DNA of 64,000 nt from Brevibacillus reuszeri (GCF_001187725.1 NZ_LGIQ01000009.1:2045493-2109492), one strand, 5' to 3'. Positions 1-9,058 are shown, counted from the first letter of the stretch. Notes: a model not told the origin generated them from the letters alone. Numbers and translations: made by a program.

Positions 1-387
1 ATCGGTATCGTTGTTGGTGCGTATTTATCCGATTTGGTGGGGGATATAGCCGTTTTTATCGGTGGCGGGGTCCTCATGGTGATCGGCGTGCATATGCTAT
101 GGAACGGTTTTATCCATGGAGACCAGCGGAGCGTGTTAAAAACAAAAGGGTTCGGATTACTGCTTTTTGCTTTCAGCGTCAGTCTGGATGCTCTGACCGT
201 CGGCTTTTCCTTTGGCTTGATTGAAGTAAACAGGATACTAGCGATCGCTCTTTTTGGTATTATGGGAGGAGCTATGTCATACTTCGGCCTCTGGCTTGGA
301 AAAAGCGTGGGAGGATGGCTGGGGGACTATAGCGAACTAGTAGGTGGTCTGATTTTGTTTTGTTTTGGGTTAAAATTCATCTTATAG
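1..387 (+). CDS. mntP: Putative manganese efflux pump MntP, 3' part
   Basis: The open frame runs in from base 1, so the true start lies before the window; 128 codons are present. The visible part is a hydrophobic membrane protein with about four helices and the family pattern of a second small repeat, including an SLDALTVGFSFG stretch that matches the conserved Asp-bearing helix of the MntP (DUF204/YwlD) family. This family exports Mn(II) across the cytoplasmic membrane. Position directly before ywlE is as in Bacillus, where ywlD (mntP) precedes ywlE. Family assignment is good; substrate is inferred from homologues. Confidence 0.85.
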   Translation: MGIVVGAYLSDLVGDIAVFIGGGVLMVIGVHMLWNGFIHGDQRSVLKTKGFGLLLFAFSVSLDALTVGFSFGLIEVNRILAIALFGIMGGAMSYFGLWLGKSVGGWLGDYSELVGGLILFCFGLKFIL

Positions 388-436
388 GCAGACAATAAGG
401 GTTGCATAAAGATGCTGACACAAGGAGGGGCGTTTC

Positions 437-907
437 GTGAAGCGCATTTTGTTTGTCTGCACGGGGAACACTTGCCGCAGTCCGATGGCAGAAGCGATGT
501 TTCGCGCAAAAACAGCAGGTCTGGGCTACGAAGTACGCTCGGCTGGGGTAGCGGCTTTTCCGGGACAAGAGGCTTCCTTGCACGCCAAACAGGTATTGGA
601 TGAACGAGGAATCGAGCACGCGCATGCGTCGAGCCGACTGGATGAGGGGCTAATTGATTGGTCAGATGTTATTTTAACGATGACGAATAGTCACAAGCAC
701 GCGATTCAATCGTTTTTTCCAATCGCTATTCCCAAGGTGTATACATTGCGGGAATTTGTGGGGATAGAAGGATTTGCTGATATTGCTGACCCGTTTGGAG
801 GTGCACTTGCGGATTACCGACTTTGTGCAGAGGAAATTGAAGAATCACTGGACAGGCTATCCGTAATGCTGAAGGACCCGCGTTTTCGTGAATTTGGAGA
901 TGAATGA
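437..907 (+). CDS. ywlE: Protein-arginine phosphatase (LMW-PTP family)
   Basis: 156 residues. The N-terminus carries the low-molecular-weight phosphatase loop CTGNTCRS with nucleophile Cys8 and Arg14. Thr12 in the loop is the residue that, in YwlE enzymes, favours phospho-arginine over phospho-tyrosine. A DPFGG stretch near the C-terminal third holds the general-acid Asp. The enzyme removes phosphate from arginine residues tagged by the kinase McsB for ClpCP degradation. Start ATG at 437 follows the ribosome site AAGGAGGGGCG. It lies 49 bp after mntP and upstream of rpiB, the normal Bacillales order. Confidence 0.93.
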   Translation: MKRILFVCTGNTCRSPMAEAMFRAKTAGLGYEVRSAGVAAFPGQEASLHAKQVLDERGIEHAHASSRLDEGLIDWSDVILTMTNSHKHAIQSFFPIAIPKVYTLREFVGIEGFADIADPFGGALADYRLCAEEIEESLDRLSVMLKDPRFREFGDE

Positions 908-965
908 GGTGCTGGTTGAGAGCCAGGACCTTGTTTTATGTCGATAGCACGAACATTATTTTGCT

Positions 966-1014
966 GTTAAGTGAAAAATGTTCACTTTTTACTTAACTGA
1001 TTTTGATGTATAAT
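966..1014 (+). promoter_or_regulatory. Palindrome and -10 element upstream of rpiB
   Basis: Two nested inverted repeats (GTTAAGT at 966 with ACTTAAC at 991; AAGTGAA with TTCACTT) sit just before a consensus TATAAT at 1009-1014. The -35 region is poor. The palindrome could be the ywlE terminator (short T run follows) or an operator for the rpiB-ywlG promoter; sequence alone does not decide. Confidence 0.4.
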
Positions 1015-1047
1015 GAATGAGATTATGAAACGAGCGAGGGATGACAG

Positions 1048-1503
1048 ATGAAAGTGGCGATTGCTGCTGATCACGGTGGATACAAGCTGAAGGAAGAGAT
1101 CAAGACACTTCTTGCCTCCATGAACATCCAAACGGAAGATTTCGGTTGTACGTGTGAGGAATCGGTAGACTATCCCGATTATGCTTTGCCAGTAGCTGAA
1201 AAAGTAGCGGCAGGCGAGTTTGAACGAGGAATATTGGTGTGTGGGACAGGCATCGGCATGTCGATTGCAGCCAACAAGGTGCCTGGCATCCGCTGTGCCT
1301 TGGTGCACGACACGTTCTCTGCACGAGCAACCCGTGAGCACAACAATACAAATGTACTCGCGATGGGTGAGCGTGTCATTGGCCCTGGACTGGCACTCGA
1401 TATCGTGAAAATTTGGTTGGAAACTGAATTTCAGGGTGGACGCCATGAACGCCGTGTGGACAAGATCACCCAGATTGAAGAGAAGCACGCGGGAGGGAAG
1501 TAA
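1048..1503 (+). CDS. rpiB: Ribose-5-phosphate isomerase B
   Basis: 151 residues, the usual RpiB length. Starts MKVAIAADHGGYKLKEEI with the phosphate-binding Asp-His pair; the catalytic Cys is in VCGTGIGMSIAANK and a conserved RATREHNNTNVLAMG segment contributes substrate-binding His/Arg/Asn. It interconverts ribulose-5-phosphate and ribose-5-phosphate in the pentose phosphate pathway; some RpiB family members act on other sugar phosphates. ATG at 1048 is preceded by GAGGGATGACAG. The next gene starts with no gap, so the two are co-transcribed. Confidence 0.94.
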   Translation: MKVAIAADHGGYKLKEEIKTLLASMNIQTEDFGCTCEESVDYPDYALPVAEKVAAGEFERGILVCGTGIGMSIAANKVPGIRCALVHDTFSARATREHNNTNVLAMGERVIGPGLALDIVKIWLETEFQGGRHERRVDKITQIEEKHAGGK

Positions 1504-2073
1504 GTGGATCTGTCCGCCATCGAAAATCAAGTGCGTGAGATTGTCGACGAGGTAGGCCGCCTTGCCAAAATCAAGGCAGGTCAAATCATGGTAATCGGCT
1601 GCAGTACGAGCGAAGTTCTGGGGAACCATATTGGCAAAGCAGGCAGCAAGGACGTGGCAGCAGCGATTTATCGTGGGATTCGCACGGCACAGGAGCAGCT
1701 TGGTTTTGCAGTTGCATTTCAATGTTGTGAACATTTGAACAGGGCACTGGTTCTGGAGCGGGATACAATGGAGCGTCACGGATGGGACGAGGTCTCTGTT
1801 GTGCCTGTCCCGACTGCAGGTGGTTCCATGGCAGCTCATGCTTATTTACAGATGACGGACCCCGTGGTTGTTGAGCATATCCAGGCTCATGCTGGAATTG
1901 ATATTGGCGACACTTTCATCGGCATGCATCTGAAGCATGTCGCGGTACCTGTTCGCCCGTCGCTCCGAAGTGTGGGTGAAGCGCATGTTACAGCTGCTTC
2001 AACTAGACCCAAACTGATTGGTGGCGCCCGAGCGGTATACGAAGTTACACCTCTTACTGATAGCTGTACCTAA
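1504..2073 (+). CDS. ywlG: YwlG family protein of unknown function (TIGR01440/DUF436)
   Basis: 189 residues, GTG start placed immediately after the rpiB TAA; the ribosome site GGAGGGAAG lies in the end of rpiB. The sequence shows the family pattern (IMVIGCSTSEVLGNHIGKAGS near the N-terminus, EHLNRALVLER and GGSMAAHAY in the middle). No catalytic role is established for this family; the conserved neighbours rpiB and glyA suggest a link to sugar-phosphate or one-carbon metabolism, which is only context. Confidence 0.88.
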   Translation: MDLSAIENQVREIVDEVGRLAKIKAGQIMVIGCSTSEVLGNHIGKAGSKDVAAAIYRGIRTAQEQLGFAVAFQCCEHLNRALVLERDTMERHGWDEVSVVPVPTAGGSMAAHAYLQMTDPVVVEHIQAHAGIDIGDTFIGMHLKHVAVPVRPSLRSVGEAHVTAASTRPKLIGGARAVYEVTPLTDSCT

Positions 2074-2127
2074 AAAGAGGGCTTTATTCAAAAAGACAAG
2101 CCCGTATTCTAAGGAGGAGAATAGATC

Positions 2128-3378
2128 ATGCTAGATTTTTTGCGTAAACAAGACCCACAAGTATTGGAAGGCATTCAACTGGAATTGGGAAGACAGCGCG
2201 ACAAGATTGAGCTGATTGCATCTGAGAACTTCGTTAGCCGTGCCGTTATGGAAGCGATGGGTACTGTACTGACTAACAAATACGCAGAAGGCTATCCAGG
2301 CCGTCGCTATTATGGCGGATGCGAATACGTAGATATCGTGGAAAACATCGCTCGCGATCGTGTAAAAGAGCTGTTTGGCGCTGAGCATGCAAACGTTCAG
2401 CCACACTCTGGCGCACAAGCGAATATGGCTGTTTACTTTACAATTCTGCAGCCAGGCGATACTGTACTCGGAATGAATCTCTCCCATGGCGGTCACTTGA
2501 CTCACGGAAGCCCTGTGAATTTCTCCGGTACCCTGTACAACTTCGTAGAGTACGGAGTAGACCAGGAAACACATTTGATCAACTACGACGATGTTCGTGC
2601 CAAAGCATTGGAGCACAAGCCTAAGCTGATTGTTGCAGGTGCGAGTGCATACCCACGCGCGATCGACTTTGCCAAGTTCCGTGAGATTGCTGATGAAGTA
2701 GGCGCTTATTTCATGGTAGATATGGCGCACATCGCTGGTCTGGTAGCAGCAGGTCAGCATCAAAACCCAGTGCCATATGCGCATTTCGTTACTTCCACTA
2801 CACATAAAACACTGCGTGGACCACGCGGCGGTTTGATCCTGTGCAAGGAAGAGTTTGCAAAAGCAATCGACAAATCCGTATTCCCTGGTGTACAGGGTGG
2901 ACCACTGATGCACGTAATCGCGGCAAAAGCGGTTTCCTTCGGTGAAGCACTGCAAGCGGATTTCAAAGAGTACGCAGAAAATATTGTGAAAAATGCGCGT
3001 GCATTTGCAGAAGCTCTCAAAGCAGAAGGCTTGACTCTCGTATCTGACGGAACCGATAACCACCTCGTCCTGGTTGATGTGAGCAAAATCGGTTTGACTG
3101 GTAAAGTAGCTGAGCATCTTCTGGATGAAGTAAGCATCACTACAAACAAAAATACGATTCCTTACGATACACAAAGCCCGTTTGTAACAAGCGGTGTTCG
3201 TATGGGTACACCAGCTGTAACGAGCCGTGGCTTTGACGAAGAGGCGATGAAAGAAGTAGCAGCAATCATCGCGCTCACTTTGAAAAATCCAGAAGACGCA
3301 GCAAAACACGAAGAAGCACGTCAACGTGTGGCAGCTTTGTGCCAACGCTTCCCGATGTATGAAGGCTTGAATATTTAA
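2128..3378 (+). CDS. glyA: Serine hydroxymethyltransferase
   Basis: 416 residues, full length. PLP-dependent fold type I enzyme converting serine and tetrahydrofolate to glycine and 5,10-methylene-THF. The PLP lysine is Lys227 in VTSTTHKTLRGPRGG; ASENFVS and YAEGYPGRRYYGGCE near the N-terminus bind the substrate. ATG at 2128 follows a strong AAGGAGGAGAATAG site. A small GGGCTT/AAGCCC hairpin lies between ywlG and glyA. A clear terminator follows. Codon use is strongly biased, as expected of a highly expressed gene. Confidence 0.97.
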   Translation: MLDFLRKQDPQVLEGIQLELGRQRDKIELIASENFVSRAVMEAMGTVLTNKYAEGYPGRRYYGGCEYVDIVENIARDRVKELFGAEHANVQPHSGAQANMAVYFTILQPGDTVLGMNLSHGGHLTHGSPVNFSGTLYNFVEYGVDQETHLINYDDVRAKALEHKPKLIVAGASAYPRAIDFAKFREIADEVGAYFMVDMAHIAGLVAAGQHQNPVPYAHFVTSTTHKTLRGPRGGLILCKEEFAKAIDKSVFPGVQGGPLMHVIAAKAVSFGEALQADFKEYAENIVKNARAFAEALKAEGLTLVSDGTDNHLVLVDVSKIGLTGKVAEHLLDEVSITTNKNTIPYDTQSPFVTSGVRMGTPAVTSRGFDEEAMKEVAAIIALTLKNPEDAAKHEEARQRVAALCQRFPMYEGLNI

Positions 3379-3394
3379 TAGGCTCGACAAAATG

Positions 3395-3437
3395 CAGGCC
3401 CCATGGAGATTTTCATGCGGGTCTGTTTTCTTTTTTT
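3395..3437 (+). terminator. Rho-independent terminator after glyA
   Basis: CAGGCCC (3395-3401) pairs with GGGTCTG (3419-3425) and is followed by TTTTCTTTTTTT. Confidence 0.85.
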
Positions 3438-3528
3438 AATAAAAGAATGAAGATTGGGCAAATTGACGCCAGCACACTCCTTCGCTATTATGAAAAAGAT
3501 GCATTGATAGGGAAACGGAGGAGCTTAA

Positions 3529-4158
3529 ATGAGCCGTGTATATGTGTTTGACCACCCACTAATTCAGCATAAAGTAACGTTTATCCGTGACAAGAATACG
3601 GGAACCAAGGAATTTCGTGAGCTGGTGGATGAAGTAACCACGCTGATGGGCTATGAAATCACGCGTGAGATGCCTCTCGAGGAGACAACAATCGAGACGC
3701 CGGTAGCTACTTGTAAATCCAACGTAATTGCTGGTAAAAAAGTAGGTCTGGTACCTATTTTGCGTGCAGGTCTTGGAATGGTAGACGGTTTGATGAAGCT
3801 GATTCCAGCTGCAAAGGTAGGCCATGTAGGTCTTTACCGCGATCCGGAAACATTGCAGCCAGTGGAATACTACGTCAAGCTGCCTTCCGATGTCGCTGAG
3901 CGTGAACTGATCGTCACAGATCCGATGCTGGCAACGGGTGGATCTGCTGTTGCTGCGATTACCGCATTGAAAAATCGCGGTGCGAAAAACTTGAAGCTGA
4001 TGTGTCTCATCGCGGCTCCAGAAGGTATCAAAATGGTGCAGGAAGAGCATCCGGATGTAGACATTTATGTAGCGGCTATAGATGAATACTTAAATGACCA
4101 TGGATACATCGTGCCTGGCCTGGGTGATGCAGGTGATCGTCTGTACGGCACGAAGTAG
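3529..4158 (+). CDS. upp: Uracil phosphoribosyltransferase
   Basis: 209 residues, exactly the family length. Salvages uracil with PRPP to UMP. The PRPP loop is DPMLATGGSA; VPILRAGLGMVDG contributes to PRPP binding and the C-terminal GYIVPGLGDAGDR binds uracil. ATG at 3529 has ACGGAGGAGCTTAA upstream. It follows glyA and precedes the UDP-GlcNAc epimerase, as in Bacillus relatives where upp sits before the atp operon. Confidence 0.97.
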   Translation: MSRVYVFDHPLIQHKVTFIRDKNTGTKEFRELVDEVTTLMGYEITREMPLEETTIETPVATCKSNVIAGKKVGLVPILRAGLGMVDGLMKLIPAAKVGHVGLYRDPETLQPVEYYVKLPSDVAERELIVTDPMLATGGSAVAAITALKNRGAKNLKLMCLIAAPEGIKMVQEEHPDVDIYVAAIDEYLNDHGYIVPGLGDAGDRLYGTK

Positions 4159-4175
4159 CTAGAGAGGGAAAACCG

Positions 4176-5324
4176 ATGAAAACATGTAAAGTAATGACGG
4201 TATTCGGTACGCGGCCGGAAGCGATCAAGATGGCTCCGTTGGTGCATGAGCTAAACAAGCACAGCGAAGAGATCGAATCAATCGTTTGCGTTACCGCCCA
4301 GCATCGTCAAATGCTGGATCAGGTGCTGGAGATTTTTAAAATCAAGCCGGACATTGACTTGAACATTATGAAAGACCGACAAACCTTGGTTGGTCTGACT
4401 AGCCGTGCGCTTGAGAGTCTGGATACGGTGATGAAGGAAGTCAAGCCGGACATCGTGTTGGTTCACGGTGATACGTCTACGACCTTTGTTGCCAGTCTGG
4501 CGGCTTTTTACAATCAGGTAGCGATCGGGCATGTGGAAGCGGGGTTGCGTACGTGGGATAAGTATTCTCCATTCCCGGAAGAGATGAATCGTCAATTGAC
4601 CGGTGTAATGGCAGATCTGCATTTCTCACCAACGGAAAGCTCTGCGGACAACCTGCGCCGTGAAGCCAAGCCTGAGGAGCGCATTTACATTACCGGAAAT
4701 ACAGCCATTGATGCGCTGAAAACGACTGTGCAGGAAAATTACACGCACCCTGTGCTAGACCGTGTAGGTGATCATAAGCTGGTGCTGATGACGGCCCATC
4801 GTCGTGAGAACCTGGGCGAGCCCATGCGCCAAATTTTCCGTGCAGTCAGAAGGCTTGTGGACGAGCATCCGGAAATCGCGGTTGTGTATCCTGTCCACCT
4901 GAATCCGGCTGTGCAGGAAGTAGCGCAAGAGCTGCTTGGTGGTCATGACCGCATCCAGCTGATTGATCCTTTGGATGCGACAGATTTCCATAACTTTGCA
5001 CGCCGTGCACATCTGATCCTGACTGACTCTGGCGGAGTACAGGAGGAAGCACCTTCTTTGGGAGTTCCAGTGCTGGTGCTTCGCGATACGACAGAGCGTC
5101 CGGAAGGGATTGCAGCAGGCACGTTGAAGCTGGCTGGTACAGAAGAAGCGCAGGTGTACGCGATGGCAAAGGAACTCCTGACCAACCAGGAAGCATACAA
5201 TGCTATGGCACATGCAGCCAACCCGTATGGGGATGGCGAAGCGTCCAGACGAATTGTCGAAGCGATCTTGCATCATTTCGGAATACGTGCTGAGCGTCCA
5301 GAACCTTTCCAAGCTGGCCAATAA
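4176..5324 (+). CDS. mnaA: UDP-N-acetylglucosamine 2-epimerase (non-hydrolysing)
   Basis: 382 residues, GT-B-like fold. N-terminus FGTRPEAIKMAPLVHEL, conserved VHGDTSTTF, GHVEAGLRT, EEMNRQLTG, HRREN and DSGGVQEEAPSLGVP all match the WecB/MnaA family. It makes UDP-ManNAc from UDP-GlcNAc, the donor for wall teichoic-type linkage units and secondary wall polymers. ATG at 4176 has AGAGAGGGAAAACCG. It is 17 bp after upp. With the TagO-like and TagA-like genes at 46.2-48.1 kb it supplies the polymer that SLH proteins bind (inference). Confidence 0.93.
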   Translation: MKTCKVMTVFGTRPEAIKMAPLVHELNKHSEEIESIVCVTAQHRQMLDQVLEIFKIKPDIDLNIMKDRQTLVGLTSRALESLDTVMKEVKPDIVLVHGDTSTTFVASLAAFYNQVAIGHVEAGLRTWDKYSPFPEEMNRQLTGVMADLHFSPTESSADNLRREAKPEERIYITGNTAIDALKTTVQENYTHPVLDRVGDHKLVLMTAHRRENLGEPMRQIFRAVRRLVDEHPEIAVVYPVHLNPAVQEVAQELLGGHDRIQLIDPLDATDFHNFARRAHLILTDSGGVQEEAPSLGVPVLVLRDTTERPEGIAAGTLKLAGTEEAQVYAMAKELLTNQEAYNAMAHAANPYGDGEASRRIVEAILHHFGIRAERPEPFQAGQ

Positions 5325-5370
5325 TCTAGCAGAATGTTAGCGCTCAAAATAAGTGATATAAAGCTGTGAG

Positions 5371-5414
5371 AACCCATCCGGTTTGTACAAGTAACCGGGT
5401 GGGTTTTCTTTTTG
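5371..5414 (+). terminator. Rho-independent terminator after mnaA
   Basis: AACCCATCCGGTT (5371-5383) pairs with AACCGGGTGGGTT (5393-5405), one mismatch, followed by TTCTTTTTG. The rest of the 420-bp gap to the next gene holds an AT-rich stretch and the inverted-repeat element listed next. Confidence 0.92.
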
Positions 5415-5530
5415 TTCCAGTTAGTATATAGTTGGTATGTTTTTCTAATTATGAATATAGCGATTATGCGAAACTATCACCCACTATGATGCGTCTATAT
5501 TTTAGTTGTACACGTACATAACTTACAGAG

Positions 5531-5702
5531 GTTGTTCAAAAAGTCGTCTTTTGATCACGAAGGAGTCCTGAAAGCTAATTCGACATCGAAAATGGCGTTC
5601 ACCTTCGAAGTCTGGTGCTCATGTAGTTTGCCTACATTCCGCTCCTCCTTCGTACGGTTCTCGCCATTTTCTCGGTGCTGAAAAGCCAACTTTTTGAACA
5701 CG
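5531..5702. repeat. MITE-like inverted-repeat element, about 170 bp
   Basis: Perfect 12-bp terminal inverted repeats (TGTTCAAAAAGT at 5533-5544; ACTTTTTGAACA at 5689-5700) enclose further paired segments: ACGAAGGAG with CTCCTTCGT and GAAAATGGCG (5588-5597) with CGCCATTTTC (5662-5671). No coding capacity. The whole unit could fold into one long imperfect hairpin. It looks like a dispersed non-autonomous element; only one copy is in this window. Confidence 0.7.
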
Positions 5703-5745
5703 CACTTACAGACACAAGATTGGAAAAGGGAGAGGAGTCACCAAT

Positions 5746-8700
5746 ATGAGAGCGCGAAAAATAGTGACGCTGCTCACGGCTACAACAATGGCCTGGGGAG
5801 CTTTTGTTCCGTTTGCGCCGCTTGCGACGAATGTTGCACAGGCCAGAGCGGAAAGCAGCGCATTGCAAATGGTGTGGCAGACCCCGATTGGAGAGGGGAC
5901 CACTTTACTCAAATACACGAAATCTTTTGCGGATAAGCCCATTACGGTAATGGTAACCAAGGTGGATCTGAACAACCAGTATGTTGAAGTGAAGCCTGTG
6001 TACGGGACAGCAGGCAAGCTGACCGATCGACAAACCGTAACCCAAATGGCGCGGGAAACGGGTGCAGTCGCAGCCGTCAATGCGGACTTTTTCAATATGT
6101 CCAAGCGCGGTGCACCATTTGGTATCGTAGTGAAGGATGAGCAGACGATCTCTTCAATGGGTCTGATTTCGTACTGGTACAGCTTAGGTCTGAAGGGTGA
6201 CAAGACTGCCTTTATCGACAAGTTCGGCTTTGGTGGAAAGGTAACGACAGGTAGTGGTGCGACTTATCCGCTGCAAGGGGTAAACAAGGAAGATTACAAT
6301 CCGAGCGACGGCCGAAAAAGCCACCAAAACCAATTGAACCTGTACACACCTGCTTTTGGTAAGACAAGCCTTGGTGCTATCACGGGCTACAAGGATGTTG
6401 TCGAGGTGGTTGTGGTTGACCATGTCGTCAAAGAGGTGCGTATGAACCAGCCGGGAGCACCTATTCCTTATAACGGATTCGTTTTGTGGGGGCATGGCGA
6501 AGCAGCAGCTTTTCTCAAGCAAAATCTTCCTGTAGGTGCCAGCGCAGTCGCCGAGTACCAAACGACTCCTCAAAACATCGGCTTGACGCAAGCGGTAGGC
6601 GGAAACGTGCTGCTAGTAGATCAGGGCAAGGCATTGACCTCTTTCCAGGCAGACAAATCGATTATTTCGCTAACAGCGCGTACGGCTGTCGGTGTTTCTC
6701 AGGACGGCAAGACGCTCTACATGGTCACGATTGATGCAAGCAACGGGGTTTACCTCGATGAGCTGGCAAAGGTCATGGCTGAGCTGGGCTCGTATCGCGC
6801 AGTCAACTTTGATGGCGGCGGCTCAACCACATTGGCAACAAGATCGCTTGGAGATACATACGCCACCTTGTCCAATAAACCAAGTGGCGGGACAGAACGG
6901 CGTGTTCCGACAGGACTTGCTGTTTACAACACAGCACCGCCAGGAGAATTAAGAGGATTCCAAATTGATGTGCCATCCGATGTGCTGATTGGTCAAAGCA
7001 TTCCGCTGACAGCTTCCAAAGGGTATGACACGCATTACCAGCCATATGCGATTAATGCTTCCAACGTCACCTGGGATGCCAGTCAGTCTGAGGCGGGAAC
7101 TGTAAATGGACAGAAGTTTACACCTGCTCGCTCGGGTCAAATTACTCTGACAGCACGACTGGGTAATGTGTCGCAAAATAAAGAGATTCAAGTCATTTCT
7201 GGAAATGATGTCCAGCAGATCGTCGTGTCGCCAAATCCACTCACGATTGCACCGGGACAAGCCCTGACACTTGATGTGAAAATCAAGACAAAGAAAGGGT
7301 CAGTCGTACAAGCAACGCCTTTGAGCGTTCAGGCAAGCATCAATTCTGATATCGCAACGATAAACGACAAGCTGCAGCTGGTAGCTGGAAATGTGCCTGG
7401 CAATGCTACCTTGACGATCACGTACGATGGCGTGTCTACCAGCGTACCAATCGCAGTTGGACAATTTGAAGAGCCATGGCTCACCTTTGACAACCTGGTG
7501 GGCATGTACCACGCAGGAAATCCAACAAGCATCAGCACAAGTGGTTCCTTTACGACTGTTACCGATCAGGTATTCAGAACGAAGAAAGCAGCCAAGCTGG
7601 TATACAACTTCTCGGCAGCTCCGAGCAGCGGCATGCGCTTCGCATACGGCATACTGGGGCCAACTCCTGTGGCCATTCCAGGCAAGCCATTAGGATTAGG
7701 TTTGTGGGTGTATAGCGACAACAGCAGGCACTGGCTGCGGGCTGAAGCGATTGACGCAAACGGCAAAAGTGTATACCTCGATCTGGCAAAAGAAATCGAC
7801 TGGACAGGCTGGAAGCAGGTTAAAGCGTACTTCCCAAGCGGAGTCGCATATCCATTGCAGCTGAAGAGTGTGTACGTCGTTGATCAGCCGAACGATGGCA
7901 TTACCCAAGACCAGGGAACACTATACTTCGATGAGTTCTCGCTTCTGTTGCCAAATCAAACAGGTCAGCCTAGCAATACAGCTGTCGTTCCAGAACTGCC
8001 AGGAACAATTTCCCTGGGCAAGGAGCTGGATTTGAACTACTCCATGGTCAATGCAGCTTCGTTCCTGGACAGCGCCACAGTAGAGATTGACTCGATTGTG
8101 ACACAGCAGCTGCCAGGTTATGTACCAGCTGATTACTCCTTTACGATTAAGCCGGGCGATCTGAAGGAAGGTCAGGAAGATCGTATCTCGACAACACCAA
8201 TCCAATTGACGCTTGCACCAAAACAATGGATCGCAGGCAAAGGAATCGGTCTTCTGTTCGTCAATGAAGCCAATCAGACGCTTGATCCACTATTGGGCAC
8301 TGTCAATGCACAGGGGCAGTGGGTATACGAAGTGAACAGCTATGGCAAATACGTGCCATATTACCTAGACAACGCGGGTACAGGTGGTTCAGCGTTTGTC
8401 GATATCGAGAACCATCCGGCAAAAGCAGAAATCACTTACATGGCTGAAAAGGGCTATGTAAAAGGATTGACAGAAACGACCTTTGGACCGAATGCTTCCT
8501 TGACCAGAGCGCAGTTTGTTACCTTGCTAGCGAGAACATTTGAATGGGACCTGCCGGCTACACCTAAGCTCAATTTCAAAGACAAGGTGCCGGCCTATGC
8601 ACAAGGAGCTGTTCAGGTTGCCGTCTCCAAGGGACTGGTAAAGGGATATGCAGACAATACCTTCCGTCCGGATCAGTCCGTGACCCGTGCGGAAGCAGCA

Positions 8701-8910
8701 GTTATTTTGGATCGTCTCCTGAATAAAAAAGGAGCTGCCAAAACCGTTTCGGATAAGGGAACGTGGCCTTCCTGGGCATCTGCGTCCATCACGAATATGG
8801 TTGGACTTGGATTGATTGATCCAGTAAACAGCAAATATCAACCAAACAGTGCAACGAGCCGAGCAGTTTGCGTCGTGGCATTGTACCGTATTTTGCACCT
8901 TACGAAATAA
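5746..8910 (+). CDS. Secreted phosphodiester glycosidase-domain protein with SLH anchor
   Basis: 1054 residues. Signal peptide to about residue 36 (AQARA end). Residues about 90-400 match the phosphodiester glycosidase (NAGPA-like) domain, with NADFFNMSKRGAPFG and the hallmark NFDGGGSTTLATR near residue 350. Two Ig-like/Big-type stretches follow (about 400-575), then a beta-sandwich-like segment (about 580-750). Three SLH motifs occupy about 880-1054 and would hold the protein on the secondary wall polymer. ATG at 5746 has GGGAGAGGAGTCACC. The family removes GlcNAc-1-P type caps in animals; the bacterial substrate is not known, perhaps a wall polymer or exopolysaccharide. Confidence 0.85.
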   Translation: MRARKIVTLLTATTMAWGAFVPFAPLATNVAQARAESSALQMVWQTPIGEGTTLLKYTKSFADKPITVMVTKVDLNNQYVEVKPVYGTAGKLTDRQTVTQMARETGAVAAVNADFFNMSKRGAPFGIVVKDEQTISSMGLISYWYSLGLKGDKTAFIDKFGFGGKVTTGSGATYPLQGVNKEDYNPSDGRKSHQNQLNLYTPAFGKTSLGAITGYKDVVEVVVVDHVVKEVRMNQPGAPIPYNGFVLWGHGEAAAFLKQNLPVGASAVAEYQTTPQNIGLTQAVGGNVLLVDQGKALTSFQADKSIISLTARTAVGVSQDGKTLYMVTIDASNGVYLDELAKVMAELGSYRAVNFDGGGSTTLATRSLGDTYATLSNKPSGGTERRVPTGLAVYNTAPPGELRGFQIDVPSDVLIGQSIPLTASKGYDTHYQPYAINASNVTWDASQSEAGTVNGQKFTPARSGQITLTARLGNVSQNKEIQVISGNDVQQIVVSPNPLTIAPGQALTLDVKIKTKKGSVVQATPLSVQASINSDIATINDKLQLVAGNVPGNATLTITYDGVSTSVPIAVGQFEEPWLTFDNLVGMYHAGNPTSISTSGSFTTVTDQVFRTKKAAKLVYNFSAAPSSGMRFAYGILGPTPVAIPGKPLGLGLWVYSDNSRHWLRAEAIDANGKSVYLDLAKEIDWTGWKQVKAYFPSGVAYPLQLKSVYVVDQPNDGITQDQGTLYFDEFSLLLPNQTGQPSNTAVVPELPGTISLGKELDLNYSMVNAASFLDSATVEIDSIVTQQLPGYVPADYSFTIKPGDLKEGQEDRISTTPIQLTLAPKQWIAGKGIGLLFVNEANQTLDPLLGTVNAQGQWVYEVNSYGKYVPYYLDNAGTGGSAFVDIENHPAKAEITYMAEKGYVKGLTETTFGPNASLTRAQFVTLLARTFEWDLPATPKLNFKDKVPAYAQGAVQVAVSKGLVKGYADNTFRPDQSVTRAEAAVILDRLLNKKGAAKTVSDKGTWPSWASASITNMVGLGLIDPVNSKYQPNSATSRAVCVVALYRILHLTK

Positions 8911-8927
8911 GTGCCGTTTTGATAGAG

Positions 8928-8970
8928 AAGGACCAAGCCTCCTGTAACAGGAGAAGCTTGGTCCTTTTTT
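8928..8970 (+). terminator. Rho-independent terminator
   Basis: AAGGACCAAGC (8928-8938) pairs perfectly with GCTTGGTCCTT (8956-8966), with an inner CTCCTG/CAGGAG pairing and a T run to 8970. Confidence 0.93.
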
Positions 8971-8989
8971 GTACGCACGAAAAAACCTT

Positions 8990-9042
8990 TTGCCAAAATG
9001 AGTTAACCAACATAGAATGTTAGTTAACAAATATATGTTAAC
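8990..9042 (+). promoter_or_regulatory. Biotin operon promoter with BirA-type operator
   Basis: TTGCCA (8990-8995) and TAGAAT (9013-9018), 17 bp apart, form a sigma-A promoter. Three GTTAAC half-sites lie at 9002-9007, 9023-9028 and 9037-9042. The first two are 15 bp apart, the spacing of BirA operators in Firmicutes; the last two form the palindrome TTAGTTAAC-8-GTTAACTAA. Binding of biotinoyl-AMP-loaded BirA here would block the promoter. The site overlaps an upstream ATG at 9017, which therefore is not the translation start of bioA. Confidence 0.8.
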
Positions 9043-9058
9043 TAACGAGGTGATCTGG

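Noticed and set aside
2131..3390. 419-codon open frame on the minus strand opposite glyA
   Set aside because: Shadow of a strongly codon-biased gene; Cys/His/Phe-rich composition, no ribosome site, no family resemblance.
9017..9058. ATG at 9017 as the bioA start
   Set aside because: It lies in the promoter -10 and BirA operator and has no ribosome site; TTG 9059 does.
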